NCBI GenBank assembly: GCA_946482615.1
Contig: CAMLSF010000033.1
Span: 1 to 26,965 of the forward strand
DNA: 26,965 bases
Reading direction: 5' to 3'
Source of the DNA: an uncultured Chromatiaceae bacterium
GTDB taxonomy: Bacteria > Pseudomonadota > Gammaproteobacteria > Enterobacterales > Alteromonadaceae
In this document: piece by piece, positions 22,717 through 26,965 of the stretch
Layout of the letters: each line of letters starts with the position of its first letter
How positions within the stretch are numbered: the stretch's first letter is position 1
Program-made: the position numbers and the translations under genes
The notes under the pieces: generated by a model
Told to the model about the DNA's origin: nothing
Database searches by the model: none
Seen by the model: the letters and a program-made list of their open reading frames with translations, nothing else

Positions 22717-23388
22717 TTAATGGGCGACCAGCGTTTTGTCGGCAGGTGCTTCCAGCTGCAGGCGCTGTGCCTGGATCACCACTTGTGTTCTGTTGGTGAC
22801 ACCAAGTTTGCGGAAAATAGCTGTGATATGAGCTTTCACTGTAGCTTCGGAAATATGTAAATCATAAGCGATTTGTTTATTCAGCCAGCCTTCGGTTAAA
22901 TAAAATAACACTTTGTATTGTTGTGGCGTCAGTTCTGCCACTTTGCTGGCCAGATCTAAGTCCGGTTGATGTTGTTGCTGATTCATCACCTGACTGTGGA
23001 TAGCTGGTGGTACCCAGAGCTCGCCATCAATCACTGCACTTAAGGCTTTGCCAATTTCTGCCGGATGAGCTGATTTGGGAATAAAAGCCGATGCACCAAA
23101 GGCCATCACACGTTTAATCACGTCCAAATCATCACTGGCAGAAATGACTACTATAGGCAGAGTGGGGTATTGTTTTCGTAATTGAATCAGTCCCAAAAAA
23201 CCGCAGTTACCCGGCATATGCAAATCCAGCAGCAATAAATCTGCGTCAGGATGTTCCAGCAAGGCTTCGCAGGTGGCCTCAAAGCTGTCGGTCTCTATAG
23301 TGGCTTTGGTAACAAAGGTATTGCTGATCGCGTGGATCAGTGCATTTCGAAAAAGTGGATGGTCATCCGCGACAATTAACTTTGCCAT
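22717..23388 (-). CDS. crbR: LuxR-type response regulator, CrbR/ErdR type
   Basis: A 223-residue two-component response regulator of the NarL/LuxR class. The receiver domain has acidic pair D8-D9, phospho-acceptor D55 in LLLLDLHMPG, and K105 in AFIPKS. The C-terminal LuxR DNA-binding domain (about 152-212) has LTPQQYKVLFYLTEGWLNKQIAYDLHISEATVKAHITAIFRKLGV. This pattern, beside acs and a symporter-type sensor kinase, fits CrbR/ErdR, the activator of acs. The ATG follows GGAG with a 5-base gap. The gene lies downstream of acs in the same direction, with a strong hairpin (23399-23432) between, so it may be fed by limited readthrough from acs, giving weak positive feedback (inference). Confidence 0.88.
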   Translation of the reverse strand: MAKLIVADDHPLFRNALIHAISNTFVTKATIETDSFEATCEALLEHPDADLLLLDLHMPGNCGFLGLIQLRKQYPTLPIVVISASDDLDVIKRVMAFGASAFIPKSAHPAEIGKALSAVIDGELWVPPAIHSQVMNQQQHQPDLDLASKVAELTPQQYKVLFYLTEGWLNKQIAYDLHISEATVKAHITAIFRKLGVTNRTQVVIQAQRLQLEAPADKTLVAH

Positions 23389-23398
23389 ATAAACTCCT

Positions 23399-23432
23399 AA
23401 CCCAGCCTTTGCCGGAAAGCAAAGGCTGGGTT
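23399..23432 (-). terminator. Hairpin between acs and the response regulator gene
   Basis: AACCCAGCCTTTGC pairs perfectly with GCAAAGGCTGGGTT (14 bp) around a 6-nt loop. On the minus strand it ends directly before the regulator's TAGGAG ribosome binding site and has no T-run, so it may terminate only part of the acs transcript or act as a processing or attenuation site. Confidence 0.65.
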
Positions 23433-23485
23433 CAGCTAAAGTGTTGTTGCTATTAATTAAACATTAGCAACTTATTGTCAACAGA

Positions 23486-25435
23486 TTAGCGGTTTAATCT
23501 GTTTTGGATCAAGTGTTCCACTACAGAGGGATCCGCTAAGGTAGAGATATCTCCTAACTGATCGTATTCATTGGCGGCAATTTTACGCAGAATACGGCGC
23601 ATAATTTTGCCTGAACGGGTTTTCGGCAAGCCAGGCGTCCATTGAATAATATCAGGGGCAGCTATAGGGGATATTTCACGACGCACCCAATCACGTACAG
23701 CTTTGGTCAGCTCGTCACTGGGTTCAACACCTACACGAGGGGCAACAAAAACATAAATGCCCTGGCCTTTGATATCGTGCGGGTAACCTACGACAGCCGC
23801 TTCGGCAATGGCGTCGTGGGCCACCAGACAACTTTCGATTTCTGCAGTGCCTAAACGGTGACCTGAAATATTTAATACATCATCCACCCGGCCTGTCAGC
23901 CAGTAATAGCCGTCTTCGTCACGTTTAGCACCATCACCGGTAAAATACATACCCTTATAAGTACTGAAGTAGGTTTGCTCAAAACGGTCATGATCACCAA
24001 AGACTGTGCGCATTTGGCCTGGCCAGCTGTCGAGGATCACTAAATTACCTTCAGCCACTCCTTCTATTAATTCACCTTCGTTGGTGACAATAGCGGGTTT
24101 GACACCAAAAAATGGCCGGGTTGCAGAACCTGGTTTTAAATCTGTAGCACCGGGCAATGGCGTAATTAAAATACCGCCTGTCTCTGTTTGCCACCAGGTA
24201 TCTACGATAGGACAGTTACCTTTGCCATAAGAGGCGTGATACCAGCTCCAGGCTTCCGGATTAATAGGTTCACCGACACTGCCCAATAAGGTCAGGGAAG
24301 ATAGATCGGCTCCATCTACTGCCACAGTGCCATGAGCCATTAAAGCGCGGATGGCTGTTGGTGCTGTGTACAAAATATTCACTTTGTATTTGTCGACCAC
24401 CTGAGCGATACGTTTTACGCTTGGATAAGTAGGGACACCTTCAAATAAAATGCTGGTCGCACCATTAGCCAGCGGACCGTACACTATATAGGTATGACCC
24501 GTGACCCAACCTATGTCGGCGGCACACCAGTAGATGTCACCTTCTTTATAGTCAAACACGTACTGGTGCGTCATCGAGGCCCACACCATATATCCACCTG
24601 TGGTATGCAACACACCTTTAGGTTTACCGGTTGAACCTGAGGTGTAAAGGATAAAGAGCGGATCCTCAGCATTCATCACTTCTGGCTCACAATGTTTTGG
24701 CTCTTTTGCCAGAATTTCGTGATACCACAGATCCCGGCCCTGATGGAAATCTATATTCTCACCAACGTGTTTTACCACTATGACGTGCTTAGCCGGGTTT
24801 GCATCCCCTAAATGTGCCAGGGCTTGATCTGTGTTGTCTTTTAAATAAGTGAGACGACTGCCACGGGCCGCCTGATCGGAGGTGATCACCAGTTTTGAAT
24901 CACAATCCTGAATGCGGCTGCCTAAAGCGTCTGGTGAAAAGCCAGCAAAGACGACAGAATGGATAGCGCCAATCCGGGCGCAGGCTAACAGTGACACGAC
25001 GGCTGCTGGGATCATGGGCAAATAAATAGTCACACGATCGCCTTTGCCTACGCCTAAAGTGCGCATGGCATTGGCGAGTTGACAAACTTCGTCGTAAAGC
25101 TCCTGATAAGTGACAGCCTTTTGTACTCCGGGCTCATCACCTTCCCAATAATAAGCGACATCATTGGCCTTGGTTGGTAAATGGCGGTCCAGGCAGTTAT
25201 AGCTGGCATTTAAGCTGCCGTCGCTAAACCAGTTCACATGCACCTTACCTAAATCAAAGCTGGTATCTTTCACCTTAGTAAAAGGTGTAAACCAGCTGAT
25301 GCGTTTGCCATGCTCTGCCCAAAATTGTTCAGGTTGTTTCACTGACTCTTCATACATCGCCAGATACTGCTCGTTGGTCACCAAAGTTTTGGCTTTGGTG
25401 TGCTCTGGTACCGGATAAAGCTGGGCGTGACTCAT
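23486..25435 (-). CDS. acs: Acetyl-CoA synthetase (AMP-forming)
   Basis: A 649-residue enzyme (E. coli Acs is 652) that activates acetate: acetate + ATP + CoA gives acetyl-CoA + AMP + PPi. It is cytoplasmic and has high affinity, for scavenging. Seen: the N-terminal [18 protein letters not shown], the P-loop [22 protein letters not shown] for acetate/ATP binding, [24 protein letters not shown] at the hinge, and [11 protein letters not shown], where K610 is the lysine reversibly acetylated by Pat/CobB-type control. I chose ATG 25435, with GGGGA about nine bases before it; TTG 25441 lies too close to that site. The upstream region carries a TAGAC-CTTA-GTCTA palindrome 26 bp before a -10-like hexamer, matching the symporter promoter, so joint activation by the response regulator is likely. 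Confidence 0.97.
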   Translation of the reverse strand: MSHAQLYPVPEHTKAKTLVTNEQYLAMYEESVKQPEQFWAEHGKRISWFTPFTKVKDTSFDLGKVHVNWFSDGSLNASYNCLDRHLPTKANDVAYYWEGDEPGVQKAVTYQELYDEVCQLANAMRTLGVGKGDRVTIYLPMIPAAVVSLLACARIGAIHSVVFAGFSPDALGSRIQDCDSKLVITSDQAARGSRLTYLKDNTDQALAHLGDANPAKHVIVVKHVGENIDFHQGRDLWYHEILAKEPKHCEPEVMNAEDPLFILYTSGSTGKPKGVLHTTGGYMVWASMTHQYVFDYKEGDIYWCAADIGWVTGHTYIVYGPLANGATSILFEGVPTYPSVKRIAQVVDKYKVNILYTAPTAIRALMAHGTVAVDGADLSSLTLLGSVGEPINPEAWSWYHASYGKGNCPIVDTWWQTETGGILITPLPGATDLKPGSATRPFFGVKPAIVTNEGELIEGVAEGNLVILDSWPGQMRTVFGDHDRFEQTYFSTYKGMYFTGDGAKRDEDGYYWLTGRVDDVLNISGHRLGTAEIESCLVAHDAIAEAAVVGYPHDIKGQGIYVFVAPRVGVEPSDELTKAVRDWVRREISPIAAPDIIQWTPGLPKTRSGKIMRRILRKIAANEYDQLGDISTLADPSVVEHLIQNRLNR

Positions 25436-25508
25436 TTTCAAATTTCCCCTGTCTTGTAGGCTCGATGGCTTAGTCCAATAGCGACTACCACCTGTTCTGG
25501 TTGCACTC

Positions 25509-25514
25509 GTTCTA
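25509..25514 (-). promoter_or_regulatory. -10 box of acs
   Basis: On the minus strand TAGAAC, four of six matches, 74 bp before the acs ATG and exactly 26 bp after GACTAAGGTC. The -35 is poor, as expected for an activator-dependent promoter. Confidence 0.45.
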
Positions 25515-25538
25515 CCTTGTTTAAGGTGCTAACAACAT

Positions 25539-25552
25539 TAGACCTTAGTCTA
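25539..25552. promoter_or_regulatory. CrbR/ErdR-type operator candidate at acs
   Basis: TAGACCTTAGTCTA: a perfect 5+5 bp palindrome with a CTTA centre, sharing GAC-YTTA-GTC with the site at 17943-17954. It lies 104-117 bp upstream of the acs ATG in the divergent acs/porin gap. Confidence 0.55.
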
Positions 25553-25602
25553 GCCAATCCGGCCATCGCCGTCTGCGTTACCACTGAATAAAAAACAATC
25601 TG

Positions 25603-25615
25603 CGACTAAAGGCTA
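25603..25615. promoter_or_regulatory. Degenerate third copy of the palindrome before the porin
   Basis: CGACTAAAGGCTA keeps GAC-TAAA and one base less in the second arm (GGC instead of GTC). It lies 83-95 bp upstream of the porin ATG, like the distance at acs and the symporter. At +26 bp the hexamer is CAAAGT, a poor -10, so this copy is less secure. Confidence 0.3.
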
Positions 25616-25697
25616 ATTGTCGCTTTGCTAAAAGCGAACCAAAGTTGAGTTGTGGTACAGACAATAACAACATTTTAACTTGGACCAGGAGAAAACA

Positions 25698-26855
25698 ATG
25701 CTGACGAAAAAACCTCTTGCCAGCTTAGTGGCTTTAGCCGTTGCAGGACTATGCGGACAGGCTCAGGCTGCAGTCACCTTTGGTGATACTGAATTGACCT
25801 ATGGTGGTTATATCAAACTTGATACCATGTGGACTGATACTTCAGATGGTCAGATCCCTACAGGTATTGGTCGGGACTTTTACGTACCAAGCCTGACCCC
25901 TGTTGGTGGTGAAGGTGAATCCGCCACTTTTGATGCCCATGCCCGCCAATCCCGCTTCTTCTTTAAGACAGCGACAGCGCTCGACAACGGTAAAAAAATA
26001 AATGGGACTATAGAGTTTGACATGATGGCAACACCTGATGGCGATGAACGTGTCACCAATGGGTACAGTCCTGAAATCCGCCATGCGTTTTTAACCTATG
26101 ACAACTGGTTGATGGGTCAGACCTGGTCCACCTTTATGGATGTTGCGTCTTTGCCTGATAGTCTGGATTTTATCGGTAATACAGACGGTGCCATTTTCGT
26201 TCGCCAGGCCCAGGTGCGGTATACCAATGGCGGTTGGCAAGTCGCACTGGAGAACCCCGAAACAACTGTGACGCCAAATGCAGGCGGCGCCCGTATTGTC
26301 ACGGACGATAACTCAGTGCCTGATGTGGTGGTCAAATACAACCATACTGCGTCCTGGGGTTCATTGGCATTTGCTGTAATGGCGCGCCAGCTATCTATTG
26401 AATCCGGCACTCTGGATGACAGCACCAATGGTTATGCGGCGTCCTTTTCCGGCAAATACAATATCTCAGCCACAGACGATATACGTTTTACCATTAATAG
26501 TGGTGAAGGTATTGGCCGTTACATAGGTCTGAACGCAAGTAATGATGCTGTGCTGGATGCCACAGGTCAGCTTGAGGCTATTCAGGCAACAGGTTATGCG
26601 CTGGCTTATAAACATAGTTGGGATAATAAATGGCGTTCCAGTTTTATCTATTCTGCGCTGGAGATAGATAATGAAGCGAATCTGACAGGTCTTGCGGTCA
26701 CAGACAGCACCAGTAGCTATGCGGTCAACCTGATTTATCAGGCTGCCAGCAAGCTGATGTTCGGTGTGGAAGTCCGTCATGCAACCCGGGAAATTTTATC
26801 CGGTGCTGAAGGTGACTTAAACCGCGTGCAATTTAGTGCCAAATACGACTTCTGA
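25698..26855 (+). CDS. DcaP-like outer-membrane porin
   Basis: A 385-residue outer-membrane beta-barrel. A signal peptide (LASLVALAVAGLCGQAQA) is cleaved near residue 24; the mature protein begins with LTYGGYIKLDTMW, typical of DcaP-like porins, and has RQSRFFFKTAT and SPEIRHAFLTYDNWLMGQTWSTFMD. It ends in Phe, as outer-membrane barrels do. Acinetobacter DcaP forms trimers that pass dicarboxylates and other small acids; this one lacks an obvious N-terminal coiled coil. I chose ATG 25698, after CAGGAG; TTG 25680 would precede it without a ribosome binding site. It is divergent from acs and carries a degenerate copy of the acs-type palindrome upstream, which suggests it lets in acetate or related acids (inference). 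Confidence 0.88.
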   Translation: MLTKKPLASLVALAVAGLCGQAQAAVTFGDTELTYGGYIKLDTMWTDTSDGQIPTGIGRDFYVPSLTPVGGEGESATFDAHARQSRFFFKTATALDNGKKINGTIEFDMMATPDGDERVTNGYSPEIRHAFLTYDNWLMGQTWSTFMDVASLPDSLDFIGNTDGAIFVRQAQVRYTNGGWQVALENPETTVTPNAGGARIVTDDNSVPDVVVKYNHTASWGSLAFAVMARQLSIESGTLDDSTNGYAASFSGKYNISATDDIRFTINSGEGIGRYIGLNASNDAVLDATGQLEAIQATGYALAYKHSWDNKWRSSFIYSALEIDNEANLTGLAVTDSTSSYAVNLIYQAASKLMFGVEVRHATREILSGAEGDLNRVQFSAKYDF

Positions 26856-26864
26856 TCATCAATT

Positions 26865-26896
26865 AAAGAACTGACAGCCATAGTTGTCAGTTCTTT
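26865..26896 (+). terminator. Terminator after the porin gene
   Basis: AAAGAACTGACA pairs perfectly with TGTCAGTTCTTT (12 bp) around an 8-nt loop, 10 bp after the porin stop. The T-run is short (TTT, then C). The last 69 bases of the window hold nothing recognised. Confidence 0.8.
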
Positions 26897-26965
26897 CCCC
26901 CCAACAACCACAAAAAAGTCTCTTTTTCGCCCGTTTTGCTTTATTTCTGAGCGAACGATCACGAA

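Noticed and set aside
26777..26962. 61-codon minus-strand frame at the right edge
   Set aside because: It crosses the porin's terminator and overlaps its 3' end, with no recognisable features.

Overview
The window looks like chromosomal DNA from a free-living, aerobic gammaproteobacterium of the Rheinheimera/Alishewanella/Shewanella kind. This is inferred from gene content: a CrbS/CrbR-type acetate switch, a PsrA-type fatty-acid regulator beside fadE, a large TonB-dependent receptor, a periplasmic cytochrome c fused to an FTR1 permease, and one full-length ERIC-type intergenic repeat. No rRNA, tRNA, insertion sequence, phage gene or CRISPR array was seen. Most genes are ordinary core or metabolic genes; the interest lies in the regulatory DNA and a few poorly characterised proteins.

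Left part (1-6900). It opens with the 3' end of a zinc-type alcohol dehydrogenase. A convergent two-gene operon follows (aldo/keto reductase, then quinone oxidoreductase), and a TetR-family gene is divergent from it. The gap between TetR and the operon holds two near-identical palindromes, each next to a TATAAT box and lying in the spacer of one of the two divergent promoters, which is a tidy mutual and autorepression design. A lone DUF2252 protein comes next, then a convergent FTR1-cytochrome c iron-uptake protein with a Fur-like box over its promoter.

Middle (6938-13850). A TonB-dependent receptor on the minus strand has a strong terminator and a 560-bp upstream region. That region contains a possible 24-codon peptide gene with a strong ribosome binding site and a long hairpin. 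Going the other way is a psrA-fadE operon with a PsrA-like operator over its promoter, closed by a bidirectional terminator.

Right part (13190-26855) is an acetate-use locus. It holds a DUF4212 plus sodium:solute symporter pair (probable acetate uptake), a DUF294 CBS/nucleotidyltransferase protein translationally abutting a DEDDh exonuclease, a sodium-symporter-like hybrid sensor kinase (CrbS/MxtR type), an AI-2E family permease, a LuxR-type response regulator (CrbR/ErdR type), acetyl-CoA synthetase (acs) and a DcaP-like porin. The acs promoter and the symporter promoter carry the same palindrome (GAC-TAAR-GTC) exactly 26 bp before a -10-like hexamer, and a degenerate copy lies before the porin. 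This makes it the best candidate for the response regulator's binding site. An ERIC element and an intrinsic terminator separate the symporter from the DUF294 gene.
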